Assembly: GCF_000426505.1 (NCBI RefSeq)
Contig: NZ_AUFM01000011.1
Coordinates: 1,054,001 to 1,118,000 of the forward strand
Direction of reading: 5' to 3'
DNA length: 64,000 nt
Source of the DNA: Nisaea denitrificans DSM 18348
GTDB taxonomy: Bacteria > Pseudomonadota > Alphaproteobacteria > Thalassobaculales > Thalassobaculaceae
A program made the translations under genes and the position numbers. The notes under the pieces are model-generated. The model saw only the letters and a list, made by a program, of their open reading frames with translations. It did no database searches and was not told the DNA's origin. Within the stretch, counting starts at the first letter, position 1. Each line of letters begins with the position of its first letter. Positions 9,594 through 17,435 of this stretch are shown here, piece after piece.

Positions 9594-10048
9594 CCTGGAC
9601 CCGGACACGCACTCTCGCGCTGGTTCTGTTTGCGTCGATTGCGCTGAACCTGTTCTTCGCAGGCATCATGGTAGGCCGCTTCGACCGTTGGCACGGCGGT
9701 CCAAAGGGGCCGGGCCACGGCCACTCAATGACCAGGATGATCGAAAAAAGCCTCGGTGACAGCCTGACGCCAGAACTTCGTGAGAGGCTGACAGCGCACT
9801 CCAAAGCCATGCGCGAGACCCGCCGAACCTCCCGCGAGAAGCGGGACGCCATTCGGGACGCGCTTTTGCAGGAACCATTCGACAGGGAGGCTTATCTTCA
9901 GGCGCTGGGATCGATGAATGAAGTCTTCGACAAGATGCGGGCGGAAACCCATTCCTTTATGATCGATATCGTCGAGCAACTGACGCCGGAGCAGCGCGGC
10001 AAACTCGTGAAATCCCTCGGCAGGCACCGCAGGGACAATGACGACTAG
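9590..10048 (+). CDS. Periplasmic heavy-metal sensor-like protein (Metal_resist / CnrX-Spy-like)
   Basis: A 152-residue membrane-anchored periplasmic helical protein. An N-terminal uncleaved helix at ~8-28 (LALVLFASIALNLFFAGIMV) is followed by a His/Gly-rich stretch (RWHGGPKGPGHGHSM) and a four-helix region with LTPELRERL near 57 and LTPEQRGKL near 137, the repeated LTP motif of the CpxP/Spy/CnrX group. AETHSFM near 118-124 offers His and Met ligands. Family proteins sense metals or misfolded protein in the periplasm. Coupled to the sigma factor and anti-sigma genes, it is likely the sensing arm. The metal is not known. Confidence 0.8.
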   Translation: MTWTRTRTLALVLFASIALNLFFAGIMVGRFDRWHGGPKGPGHGHSMTRMIEKSLGDSLTPELRERLTAHSKAMRETRRTSREKRDAIRDALLQEPFDREAYLQALGSMNEVFDKMRAETHSFMIDIVEQLTPEQRGKLVKSLGRHRRDNDD

Positions 10049-10055
10049 GCTATCG

Positions 10056-10098
10056 TTCAGAGACGGCCCAGGAACTCAGTCCTACAGCCGTCTCTGAA
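10056..10098. repeat. Perfect 12-bp inverted repeat between convergent genes
   Basis: TTCAGAGACGGC (10056-10067) and GCCGTCTCTGAA (10087-10098) are perfect inverted arms around a 19-base loop. It lies between the end of the sigma operon and the end of the convergent ThDP-enzyme gene. No T run follows on either strand, so if it terminates transcription it is not a classic intrinsic terminator. Confidence 0.6.
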
Positions 10099-10130
10099 GC
10101 AAGAACAAGGTGATACGGAAAGGCCTGACC

Positions 10131-11831
10131 TCAGCCGGCCTTTTCCAACGCAGCTTTTCGAATTGCCGAAAGCGTGGTTTTCGGCGTGATCGCCTCAGGG
10201 TCGATTTTCACCTCGATCACGGTCGATTTGTCGGACGCCAGGGCCCGCTCGAAAGCTGGCTGGAATTCCGAGGTTTCAAGAACCGTCTCGCCATTCGCGC
10301 CATAGGCTTTTGCCAGTGCCGCAAAATCCGGGTTCTGCAGTTCGGTGTGCTTCACCCGGCCCGGGAATTCGCGCTCCTGATGCATGCGGATGGTACCGTA
10401 CATGTTGTTGTTGATCACGATGGCGATGATCTTGGCGCCATGTTGCATAGCAGTCGCCAACTCTTGCCCGTGCATCATGAAACAGCCATCGCCATTCATC
10501 GAAACGACAACCCGGTCGGGATGCACCAGCGCCGCCGCGACAGCCGCCGGCAGGCCGTAGCCCATGGACCCGCTCGTCGGCGCCAGCTGCGTGCGAAAGC
10601 CGCGATACTGGTAATAACGATGCATCCAGTTGGCGTAGTTGCCGGCACCGTTTGTGATGATTGCGTCATCCGGCAGCGTGGCATTGAGCCAGGCGGCAAT
10701 CTCACCCATTTGCACATCGCCCGGAACCGGCAGCGGCTCCAGCGTGGCAAGATAGTCAGCGTGCCCCTTGGCTATATCCTTCGACCGGCTGCTGCCATCG
10801 ACGGGCGCCATCGCTTCGAGCGCCTCGGCAAAGGCCCGGGGGCCTGAATTGATCATCATGTCGGCCTGATAAACCCGGCCGAGTTCCTCGGCGCTACCAT
10901 GGATATGCACCAGCCCCTGCTTCGGGCGCGGAATATCGAACATGGTGTAGCCGCCGGTGGTCATCTCGCCCAGCCGGGTGCCGAGCGCGATCACCATATC
11001 GCTTTCCTGAATGCGGGCTGCGAGGGACGGGTCGATGCCGATACCGACATGTCCGACATAATTCGGGTGCCGGTTATCGAAATAGTCCTGACAGCGGAAA
11101 GAAGCACCGACCGGAACGCCGTTGGCGACTGCAAACGTTTCGACCCGCTCGCAAGCCTCACGGTCCCAGCCGCCGCCGCCGACAATCATTATCGGCCGTT
11201 CTGCCTTGTCCAGCATGGACCGGAAATCGGCCATCTGCTTCTGGCCCGGATGCGGCTCGACCGGCACATAGGCCGCGATGCCTGCGACATCGGCATAATC
11301 CATCAGCATGTCTTCGGGCAGTGCCAGCACCACAGGACCCGGACGGCCCGAGACGGCAGTATGAAATGCCCGGCTGATATATTCCGGAATCCGCGCCGCA
11401 TCGTCGATTTGCGCAACCCACTTGGCCATCTGGCCAAACATCCGGCGGTAGTCGATTTCCTGAAACGCCTCGCGCTCCACCATCCAGCGCGCCACCTGGC
11501 CGACCAGGAGCACCATCGGGGTCGAATCCTGGAAAGCGACATGGACGCCGGCGCTTGCATTGGTCGCGCCGGGGCCACGGGTCACCATGCAGACGCCGGG
11601 ACGGCCGGTCAGCTTGCCATAGGCATCGGCCATCATTGCCGCGCCGCCTTCCTGGCGGCACATCACGGTCCGAATGCCGTTCCGTTCCTGCAGGCCATCG
11701 ATAACCGCGAGATAGCTTTCACCGGGCACGCCGAAGACGAGGTCTACCCCCTCCTCAACCAGCGCATCGACAAGAATATGGCCACCGAGACGGCCCTGGC
11801 CGGCACTGTTACTTGAGGGAGAGGAGCTCAT
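10131..11831 (-). CDS. Acetolactate synthase-like thiamine diphosphate enzyme
   Basis: A 566-residue ThDP-dependent enzyme with the full three-domain layout: N-terminal PYR domain with the catalytic Glu38 in VFGVPGES, a central domain (~190-330) and a C-terminal PP domain with the MNGDG...NNN cofactor motif near 445-475. Length and layout match acetolactate synthase-like and related decarboxylases or carboligases, not phosphonopyruvate decarboxylase (about 380-400 residues). The ATG lies 23 bases inside the end of the cupin gene, so the two are coupled. Being part of the minus-strand group that starts at phnF suggests a link to phosphonate or C2/C3 keto-acid metabolism, but the reaction is unknown. 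Confidence 0.88.
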   Translation of the reverse strand: MSSSPSSNSAGQGRLGGHILVDALVEEGVDLVFGVPGESYLAVIDGLQERNGIRTVMCRQEGGAAMMADAYGKLTGRPGVCMVTRGPGATNASAGVHVAFQDSTPMVLLVGQVARWMVEREAFQEIDYRRMFGQMAKWVAQIDDAARIPEYISRAFHTAVSGRPGPVVLALPEDMLMDYADVAGIAAYVPVEPHPGQKQMADFRSMLDKAERPIMIVGGGGWDREACERVETFAVANGVPVGASFRCQDYFDNRHPNYVGHVGIGIDPSLAARIQESDMVIALGTRLGEMTTGGYTMFDIPRPKQGLVHIHGSAEELGRVYQADMMINSGPRAFAEALEAMAPVDGSSRSKDIAKGHADYLATLEPLPVPGDVQMGEIAAWLNATLPDDAIITNGAGNYANWMHRYYQYRGFRTQLAPTSGSMGYGLPAAVAAALVHPDRVVVSMNGDGCFMMHGQELATAMQHGAKIIAIVINNNMYGTIRMHQEREFPGRVKHTELQNPDFAALAKAYGANGETVLETSEFQPAFERALASDKSTVIEVKIDPEAITPKTTLSAIRKAALEKAG

Positions 11832-12474
11832 CTACATAACTCTTATATCGTTGAGATTTCGGTTTACGGCGATCCGCTTCGTTCAGATAACGGATCGAAC
11901 TTTTGCCTTTGACCTCTTTCGGCAGCAGCAGCACCCGAATGAAACGGGTACATTCCTGCGTACAGGCTTCCGCCCAGACAGTCTGGGCGCCAGGCTCAAA
12001 CCAGGCATCGCCCGGCAGGTAATCCTTGGAAAGCTTGTCTGTCGAAAGGGTGAGTTTGCCATTGCGGATGCAGCGTATGCCCGGGCCCAAATGGCTATGC
12101 GGTACGGCAGTGCCTCCCGTCGGGAACAACACGCTGTCGCAGCGGATCAGCCAGTCTTCGAGATTCTCCACGGTGGGAACCTCATTCGACTCGACGATCT
12201 CGCTATGAATGCCCTCGCCCAGATCCACTTGCGGTTCAGCTGAAGTCTCGTCCAACTCCCAACGCCACAATTCACCGCCTTCGGTCCCGGCCCTGATGGT
12301 CATGCCGGAGCGCATGAACCGGGCTTCATCCGGCTGCAGCACCGAGCCACCCTCGAAGCTCAGGTCACCGGCATTGCAATAAACAATCCGGCATCCGTCA
12401 GGCAGGTGTTTTGAGACCGCATGTGGAGAAAACACGTCTTTTATCAGACGCAGAACGTAGGTGGATGTCGCCAT
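11809..12474 (-). CDS. Cupin-fold protein coupled to the ThDP enzyme
   Basis: A 221-residue protein. The metal-site-like stretch VPHSHLGPGIRCIRNGKLTL and the following LPGDAWFEPGAQ give one cupin core at about 115-165; a weaker first half with QPDEARFMRSG near 45-60 may be a second cupin barrel. Only two clear His of the usual His3-Glu set are seen. The chosen ATG at 12474 has an AGGA site; a TTG one codon earlier is also possible. The gene overlaps the start of the ThDP enzyme by 23 bases, so they are made together. It may be a small dioxygenase, isomerase or sensor for the same pathway. Confidence 0.72.
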   Translation of the reverse strand: MATSTYVLRLIKDVFSPHAVSKHLPDGCRIVYCNAGDLSFEGGSVLQPDEARFMRSGMTIRAGTEGGELWRWELDETSAEPQVDLGEGIHSEIVESNEVPTVENLEDWLIRCDSVLFPTGGTAVPHSHLGPGIRCIRNGKLTLSTDKLSKDYLPGDAWFEPGAQTVWAEACTQECTRFIRVLLLPKEVKGKSSIRYLNEADRRKPKSQRYKSYVDELLSLK

Positions 12475-12638
12475 CAATCCTATCGGCGGGATTGCTTCCC
12501 GCCTCCCTTTTGTCGTCCCGCTTTGCGCAGGTTAAATTGCTGATACTACCTCGCGCGATGCGCGGCCGCTGGTCAAGGATCGCTTTGCGATCAGTTTCGT
12601 TCGAATCTGCGACGAACACCCGCAGGTGAATAGGCTGA

Positions 12639-13358
12639 TCAGCTCTCGAATACCAGTTGAAACCGGTCAGCGGCATAGCGGGCAAAACCGTACTCGATGG
12701 GAACACCGGCCGGGTCGACGTTGATTGACTCAATGACCAGCACGGGCCGGTTGCGCGGCTGCTGCAAATGCTCGGCATCCGCCGCGTCCGGCATCCGTGC
12801 TGTCACACGCGTTTCCCGGCGGGTGTATTCGCCATAACCAAGATGCGTCAGGACCTTGGTGATCGAGTTGAGTTCCTCGTGCAGCTGAGCGAAACCCGGC
12901 ACTTTGGCAGCCGGGAAATAGTGACTGCCAACGGAAATTGGCCGACCGTCCACTTCGCCGATCCGGTCGAGCCGGACAAGGCGGGCTCCACGGGAGAGGC
13001 CAAGCTGCTTCAGGATCGCCGGATCGCCAACCTCTTCCGTCAGCAGCAGCGTGCGGCCACCTGGGGTTCGCTTCTGCCGCAGCACGTTGTCCGAGAAGCG
13101 CGTTTTCCTGGCGACAAGATAGTCCAGAACATGTTCCTGAACGAAACTTCCCCGGCCCTGCTCCACCCGGATAACGCCCTCTTCGGCAAGCTCCGAGACA
13201 GCCCGCCGGAGCGTATGCCGGTTCACACCATATTGGTGCGACAATTCTGCTTCCGTCGGCATCTTGCTGCCTGGCGGATAAGTGCCAGAGCGGATTGCAT
13301 CGGATATGTCGTTGGCAATCTGGCGCCAAAGTGACTGGCCGCTTTTCCGTTCGATCAA
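12639..13358 (-). CDS. phnF: GntR/HutC-family regulator PhnF
   Basis: A 239-residue repressor. The N-terminal winged helix is GntR type (residues ~8-75: PPGSKMPTEAELSHQYGVNR, TLRRAVSELAEEGVIRVEQG), and residues ~95-235 form a UTRA ligand-binding domain. It stands divergent from phnGHIJKLM, the standard place for PhnF. The longest start is TTG at 13358 with a GAGGGT site four bases before; no upstream ATG is in frame. PhnF proteins repress the C-P lyase operon when phosphonate or phosphate signals are absent. The 132-base gap to phnG holds candidate operator repeats. Confidence 0.92.
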   Translation of the reverse strand: MIERKSGQSLWRQIANDISDAIRSGTYPPGSKMPTEAELSHQYGVNRHTLRRAVSELAEEGVIRVEQGRGSFVQEHVLDYLVARKTRFSDNVLRQKRTPGGRTLLLTEEVGDPAILKQLGLSRGARLVRLDRIGEVDGRPISVGSHYFPAAKVPGFAQLHEELNSITKVLTHLGYGEYTRRETRVTARMPDAADAEHLQQPRNRPVLVIESINVDPAGVPIEYGFARYAADRFQLVFES

Positions 13359-13402
13359 GGCACCCTCACGCGATGAGTCATCAAAATGTCACTGTGCCCC
13401 TG

Positions 13403-13430
13403 TTGCGCAGGTGCGTCAGCAGATCTATAA
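13403..13430 (+). promoter_or_regulatory. Candidate promoter of the phn operon
   Basis: TTGCGC (13403-13408) and TATAAC (13425-13430) are separated by 16 bases and resemble a sigma-70 -35/-10 pair. The implied transcription start would fall at the candidate PhnF operator. Recognised by eye only. Confidence 0.4.
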
Positions 13431-13457
13431 CATTGAAAGATATAGACATCTAGACAA
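13424..13457. promoter_or_regulatory. Candidate PhnF operator
   Basis: TCTATA (13424-13429) and TATAGA (13441-13446) are inverted copies 11 bases apart, and the second copy is part of TATAGACATCTAGACA, which holds two direct TAGACA repeats. Mycobacterial PhnF binds a site containing the core TATAGAC, the same seven bases found at 13441-13447. The position, between divergent phnF and phnG and over the likely start of transcription, fits an operator. Inference from sequence similarity and position. Confidence 0.5.
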
Positions 13458-13490
13458 ATATTAAATTTGTCGAGAGAAAAGGACAGACCG

Positions 13491-13952
13491 ATGGGGACCC
13501 AGTCACCACAGCATCAGTCACCGGCCCGGAAGCGATGGATGTCGATCCTCGCCAAAGCCTCCTTCGAGGACCTCCGCAGCCTCTGGCAGAACCTGCCGGA
13601 CAAGCCCGCCTGGACTCGGGTCCGCCCGCCGGAAATCGGCATGGTCATGGTGCGCGGTCGCATGGGCGGTACCGGAAACCGGTTCAATCTCGGAGAAATG
13701 ACAGTCACCCGTTGTTCTGTCGGCCTCGAAAGTGGCGACCTCGGACACGGATATGTCTCCGGCCGCAACAAGGAACATGCGGAAATTGCCGCGGTGATCG
13801 ACGCCCTGATGCAGCGCGAGGAGCGCACGGAAACCATCGAGCATTCGATCATCAAGCCGCTGGAGCTGAGGCATCAGCAAAGTCGGGAAACGGCCAGCCG
13901 CAAAGCAGCGGCGACGAAAGTCGAATTCTTTACCGTGGCGCGGGAGAACTGA
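13491..13952 (+). CDS. phnG: C-P lyase complex subunit PhnG
   Basis: A 153-residue small subunit of the carbon-phosphorus lyase core complex (PhnGHIJ). Recognisable features include WTRVRPPEIGMVMVRGRMGG and the GNRFNLGEMTVTRCSVGL block near 52-85, and GHGYVSGRNKEHAEIAAVIDAL near 90-110. In the known complex PhnG pairs with PhnI. The ATG at 13491 follows AAAAGGA; a TTG at 13467 would add eight residues. The stop TGA shares one base with the phnH ATG. First gene of the plus-strand phn operon. Confidence 0.95.
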   Translation: MGTQSPQHQSPARKRWMSILAKASFEDLRSLWQNLPDKPAWTRVRPPEIGMVMVRGRMGGTGNRFNLGEMTVTRCSVGLESGDLGHGYVSGRNKEHAEIAAVIDALMQREERTETIEHSIIKPLELRHQQSRETASRKAAATKVEFFTVAREN

Positions 13953-14569
13953 TGATGTCCACGAACAGCACAGCCCAAATGCTGACACCGGGCTTTTCCG
14001 ACCCGGTCAGCCAATCGCAACTGGTCTTCCGCCGACTGCTCGACGCCATGGCCCGCCCGGGAAGCATCGAAACAGTCGATCTCGACATTGAGGGACCGGA
14101 AACGCTCGATCTTGCAGCGACGGCGATCACACTCGCGCTGGTAGATTTCGAAACGCCTCTCTATCTCGCCCCTGCACTGGCGACCCCGGCAGCTGAAACC
14201 TATCTGAAATTCCATTGCGGCACGCGGATCATCACCGACGCAAAAGACGCCGCCTTCGGCATTCTGGATGGCACGCCCGAAGATCTCAGCACCTTCAATA
14301 CCGGCACGGAAGAATATCCCGAACTGGGCGCCACCCTGATCATCCAGATCGAAACAATCCGGACAAACGGCCCGCTCACGCTGACAGGCCCAGGCATCAA
14401 GGACAGCACTGAACTCGGCCTGCCAGACGTCCCCGCTTCGTTCTGGGACGCGCGCACGAAGCTGCAGCGGTATTTCCCGCGCGGCATCGACCTCGTCTTT
14501 GTGTCCGGCGCCGAGATGGTCGCATTGCCCCGCACCACGAACGTCACCCTGCAGAGCGGAAAGGAATAG
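13952..14569 (+). CDS. phnH: C-P lyase complex subunit PhnH
   Basis: A 205-residue PhnH. The start SDPVSQSQLVFRRLLDAMARPG is typical of the family, and LTGPGI near 145 and FPRGIDLVFV near 175 are conserved. PhnH has a fold related to PLP enzymes but no cofactor site, and forms part of the PhnGHIJ core. Its ATG overlaps the phnG stop by one base; a second ATG follows directly. It ends four bases before phnI. Confidence 0.95.
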   Translation: MMSTNSTAQMLTPGFSDPVSQSQLVFRRLLDAMARPGSIETVDLDIEGPETLDLAATAITLALVDFETPLYLAPALATPAAETYLKFHCGTRIITDAKDAAFGILDGTPEDLSTFNTGTEEYPELGATLIIQIETIRTNGPLTLTGPGIKDSTELGLPDVPASFWDARTKLQRYFPRGIDLVFVSGAEMVALPRTTNVTLQSGKE

Positions 14570-14573
14570 GCCC

Positions 14574-15692
14574 ATGTATGTAGCTGTCAAAGGCGGCGAC
14601 AAGGCCATCGAGAACTCGCTGCACTATCTCGCTGATATCCGGCGGGGCGACCGCAGGGTTCCCGAACTGTCCATCCAGCAGATCCGCGAGCAGCTCCCGC
14701 TCGCCGTCGACCGGGTGATGACCGAAGGCTCGCTCTACGATCCGGACCTCGCCGCTCTGGCCATCAAACAGGCTAATGGCGATATCCAGGAAGCGGTGTT
14801 CCTGCTCAGGGCCTACCGCACCACCCTGCCCCGGTTCGGCGCATCGCAGGCGATCGATACAGGCGCAATGCAGATCCGCCGGCGCATCTCCGCCACCTAC
14901 AAGGACCTGCCGGGCGGCCAGATCCTCGGTCCGAGTTTCGATTACACGCACCGCCTGCTGGACTTCACCCTGGCCGCGAACGGCGAGACGCCGGAAGCGC
15001 CGAAATCGGAAGAGCCGGTTGCAGACGGCATGCCGCGCGTAGCCGATATTCTTGACCATGAAGGCCTGATCGAACTCGACCTGCCGGATGACGAGGACGG
15101 ACCGGTCCCCGACCTGACACGGGAATCCACCTCCTTCCCGGCGGACCGGGCAACCAGACTGCAGAACCTTGCGCGCGGCGATGAAGGCTTCCTGCTGGCT
15201 CTCGGTTATTCCACCCAACGCGGCTTCGGCAACAACCACCCCTTTGCCGGCGAGATCCGCATGGGCGAGCTTGCGGTCTCCTTCGAGCCGGAGGAACTCG
15301 GCTTCGAGATTGAGATTGGCGAAATCACCGTCACCGAATGCCAGATGGTCAACCAGTTCAAGGGCTCGGCTAAAGTGCCCCCGCAATTCACCCGCGGCTA
15401 CGGCCTGACCTTCGGCCATTGCGAACGCAAGGCGATGTCCATGGCGCTGGTCGACCGGGCATTGCGGGCCAAGGAATTCGGCGAAGAGATCACAGCCCCG
15501 GCCCAGGACGAGGAATTCGTGCTCTATCACTCCGACAATGTCGAGGCCTCCGGCTTCGTGCAGCACCTGAAGCTGCCGCACTATGTCGATTTCCAGGGCG
15601 AGCTCGTGACCGTGCGCGAGTTGCGCAAGGAGATCGCGGCCCGCGAGGCGGCGGAACGCACCGATGACGACGAACTGGCCGCGGCCGAGTAG
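14574..15692 (+). CDS. phnI: C-P lyase complex subunit PhnI
   Basis: A 372-residue PhnI. It opens MYVAVKGGDKAIENSL, with LADIRRGDRRVPELS and AFLLRAYRTTLPRF-type blocks, and the late GYGLTFGHCERKAMSMALVD and NVEASGFVQHLKLPHYVDFQ motifs. PhnI, with PhnG, H and L, installs phosphonate on the 1-position of ATP's ribose in place of adenine. The longer frame upstream is not needed: the ATG at 14574 lies right after phnH with GGAAT spacing and matches the family start. Normal length. Confidence 0.95.
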   Translation: MYVAVKGGDKAIENSLHYLADIRRGDRRVPELSIQQIREQLPLAVDRVMTEGSLYDPDLAALAIKQANGDIQEAVFLLRAYRTTLPRFGASQAIDTGAMQIRRRISATYKDLPGGQILGPSFDYTHRLLDFTLAANGETPEAPKSEEPVADGMPRVADILDHEGLIELDLPDDEDGPVPDLTRESTSFPADRATRLQNLARGDEGFLLALGYSTQRGFGNNHPFAGEIRMGELAVSFEPEELGFEIEIGEITVTECQMVNQFKGSAKVPPQFTRGYGLTFGHCERKAMSMALVDRALRAKEFGEEITAPAQDEEFVLYHSDNVEASGFVQHLKLPHYVDFQGELVTVRELRKEIAAREAAERTDDDELAAAE

Positions 15693-15702
15693 GACGAGAT
15701 CC

Positions 15703-16650
15703 ATGAGCATGACGCAGGAAGCGCAGCCCTGGCAGGCGCCGGAGCACGACAAACCGGTCGAACAGGTTGAAGGCTATAATTTCGCCTATCTGGACGAGCA
15801 GACGAAACGGATGATCCGCCGGGCAATCCTGAAGGGCGTCGCCATTCCAGGCTATCAGGTCCCATTCGGCAGCCGGGAAATGCCCTTGCCCTATGGCTGG
15901 GGTACGGGCGGCATGCAGGTGACTGCAGCCGTGATCGGCGAGGATGACACTCTAAAGGTCATCGACCAGGGCGCGGACGACACGACGAACGCCGTTAACA
16001 TACGGCGCTTCTTCGCCAAGACCGCAGGCGTGGCGACAACGGAGAAGACGTCGGATGCCAGCCTGATCCAGACCCGGCACCGGATTCCGGAAAAACCGCT
16101 GACCGACGATCAGATCCTGATCTATCAGGTGCCGATCCCGGAGCCGCTCCGCTGGGTCGAGCCGCGCGAGACCGAGACCCGGAAAATGCATGCGCTTGAG
16201 GAATATGGCGTCATGCATGTCAGCCTCTATGAGAGCATCGCCCGCTTCGGCCGCATCACGACGGCCTATAACTACCCGGTGCAGGTGAACGGTCGCTACA
16301 TCATGGCGCCGAGCCCGATCCCTAAATTCGACAATCCGAAGATGCACCAGATGGCGGCGCTCCAGCTTTTCGGCGCCGGCCGCGAGAAACGCATCTATGC
16401 GGTTCCTCCCTATACGGACGTGAAGAGCCTCGATTTCGAGGATCACCCCTTCACCATCCAGTCCTGGGAAGAGAACTGCGCGCTCTGCGGAGCAGATGAC
16501 AGCTATCTCGACGAGGTCATCACCGACGATGCCGGCGGCAAGATGTATGTCTGCTCCGACAGCGACTATTGCGCGGAACGCCGCGAGGCGGGCCATGTCG
16601 GCGATCAGGGCGAACCACAGACCCCCGCTCAGAAGGGAGCAGCCGAATGA
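15703..16650 (+). CDS. phnJ: C-P lyase PhnJ, radical SAM carbon-phosphorus bond cleaving subunit
   Basis: A 315-residue catalytic subunit that cleaves the C-P bond of 5-phosphoribosyl 1-phosphonate, giving a cyclic ribose phosphate and the alkane. The four cluster cysteines are intact: C259, C262, C284 and C290, spaced C-x2-C-x21-C-x5-C as in the E. coli enzyme. The N-terminal block YNFAYLDEQTKRMIRRAILK and central PMPLPYGWGTGG-type region are also conserved. ATG at 15703 lies 10 bases after phnI. Its last base overlaps phnK by four (ATGA), so translation is coupled. Complete and probably active. Confidence 0.96.
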   Translation: MSMTQEAQPWQAPEHDKPVEQVEGYNFAYLDEQTKRMIRRAILKGVAIPGYQVPFGSREMPLPYGWGTGGMQVTAAVIGEDDTLKVIDQGADDTTNAVNIRRFFAKTAGVATTEKTSDASLIQTRHRIPEKPLTDDQILIYQVPIPEPLRWVEPRETETRKMHALEEYGVMHVSLYESIARFGRITTAYNYPVQVNGRYIMAPSPIPKFDNPKMHQMAALQLFGAGREKRIYAVPPYTDVKSLDFEDHPFTIQSWEENCALCGADDSYLDEVITDDAGGKMYVCSDSDYCAERREAGHVGDQGEPQTPAQKGAAE

Positions 16651-17435
16651 TGGCGCTGCGAGACAACGGACCTTTGCTTGAAGTCGAAGGCCTGACCCAG
16701 AAATACGGCCACCAGATCGGCTGCGAGGATGTGCATTTCTCGCTCTATCCCGGTGAAGTGCTGGGGATCGTCGGAGAATCCGGCTCCGGCAAGTCCACCT
16801 TGCTGCGTTGCGCCTCCGGGCTGATGCAGCCGACCGCCGGGACCGTCCGCTTCGACACGCGGGTCGACGGCCTGCAGGATATCTATGCCCTCTCGGAAGC
16901 CGAGCGGCGCATGCTGATGCGCACAGACTGGGGTATCATCTTCCAGAATGCCCGGGACGGGCTGCGGATGAATGTCTCCGCAGGCGCCAATGTCGGTGAG
17001 CGCCTGATGGCGGTCGGCGAGAGGCATTACGGCAGCATCCGGGACGTTTCCTCGGAATGGCTGGAAAAGGTCGAGATGGATCTCGGCCGGATGGACGATC
17101 TGCCCCGGACCTTCTCCGGCGGCATGCAGCAGCGTCTTCAGATCGCCCGTAATCTCGTGACCAAACCGCGTCTGGTCTTCATGGATGAGCCGACAAGCGG
17201 CCTCGATGTTTCCGTTCAGGCCCGCCTGCTCGATCTGGTGCGCGGGCTGGTGCGTCAGCTCGGCATCGCCTGCATCATCGTCACCCACGATCTCGGCGTG
17301 GTCCGGTTGCTGTCGGACAGGTTGATGGTCATGCGGCGCGGCCGGGTCGTCGAACAGGGCCTGACCGATCAGGTGCTGGACGACCCGCAGCACGCCTATA
17401 CCCAGCTCCTCGTCTCCTCGATCCTGCCGGTGTGA
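16647..17435 (+). CDS. phnK: C-P lyase ABC-type ATPase PhnK
   Basis: A 262-residue ATP-binding cassette protein. Walker A GESGSGKST (near 46-54), signature FSGGMQQRLQIARN (near 155-168) and Walker B LVFMDEPTSGLD are all present. It resembles oligopeptide-type ATPases but no permease is nearby; in C-P lyase operons PhnK binds PhnJ in the core complex rather than a transporter. It overlaps phnJ by four bases and phnL by one base. Confidence 0.94.
   Translation: MMALRDNGPLLEVEGLTQKYGHQIGCEDVHFSLYPGEVLGIVGESGSGKSTLLRCASGLMQPTAGTVRFDTRVDGLQDIYALSEAERRMLMRTDWGIIFQNARDGLRMNVSAGANVGERLMAVGERHYGSIRDVSSEWLEKVEMDLGRMDDLPRTFSGGMQQRLQIARNLVTKPRLVFMDEPTSGLDVSVQARLLDLVRGLVRQLGIACIIVTHDLGVVRLLSDRLMVMRRGRVVEQGLTDQVLDDPQHAYTQLLVSSILPV

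Noticed and set aside
10131-11831. Phosphonopyruvate decarboxylase
   Set aside because: The protein is about 170 residues too long and has the full acetolactate synthase-like three-domain layout.
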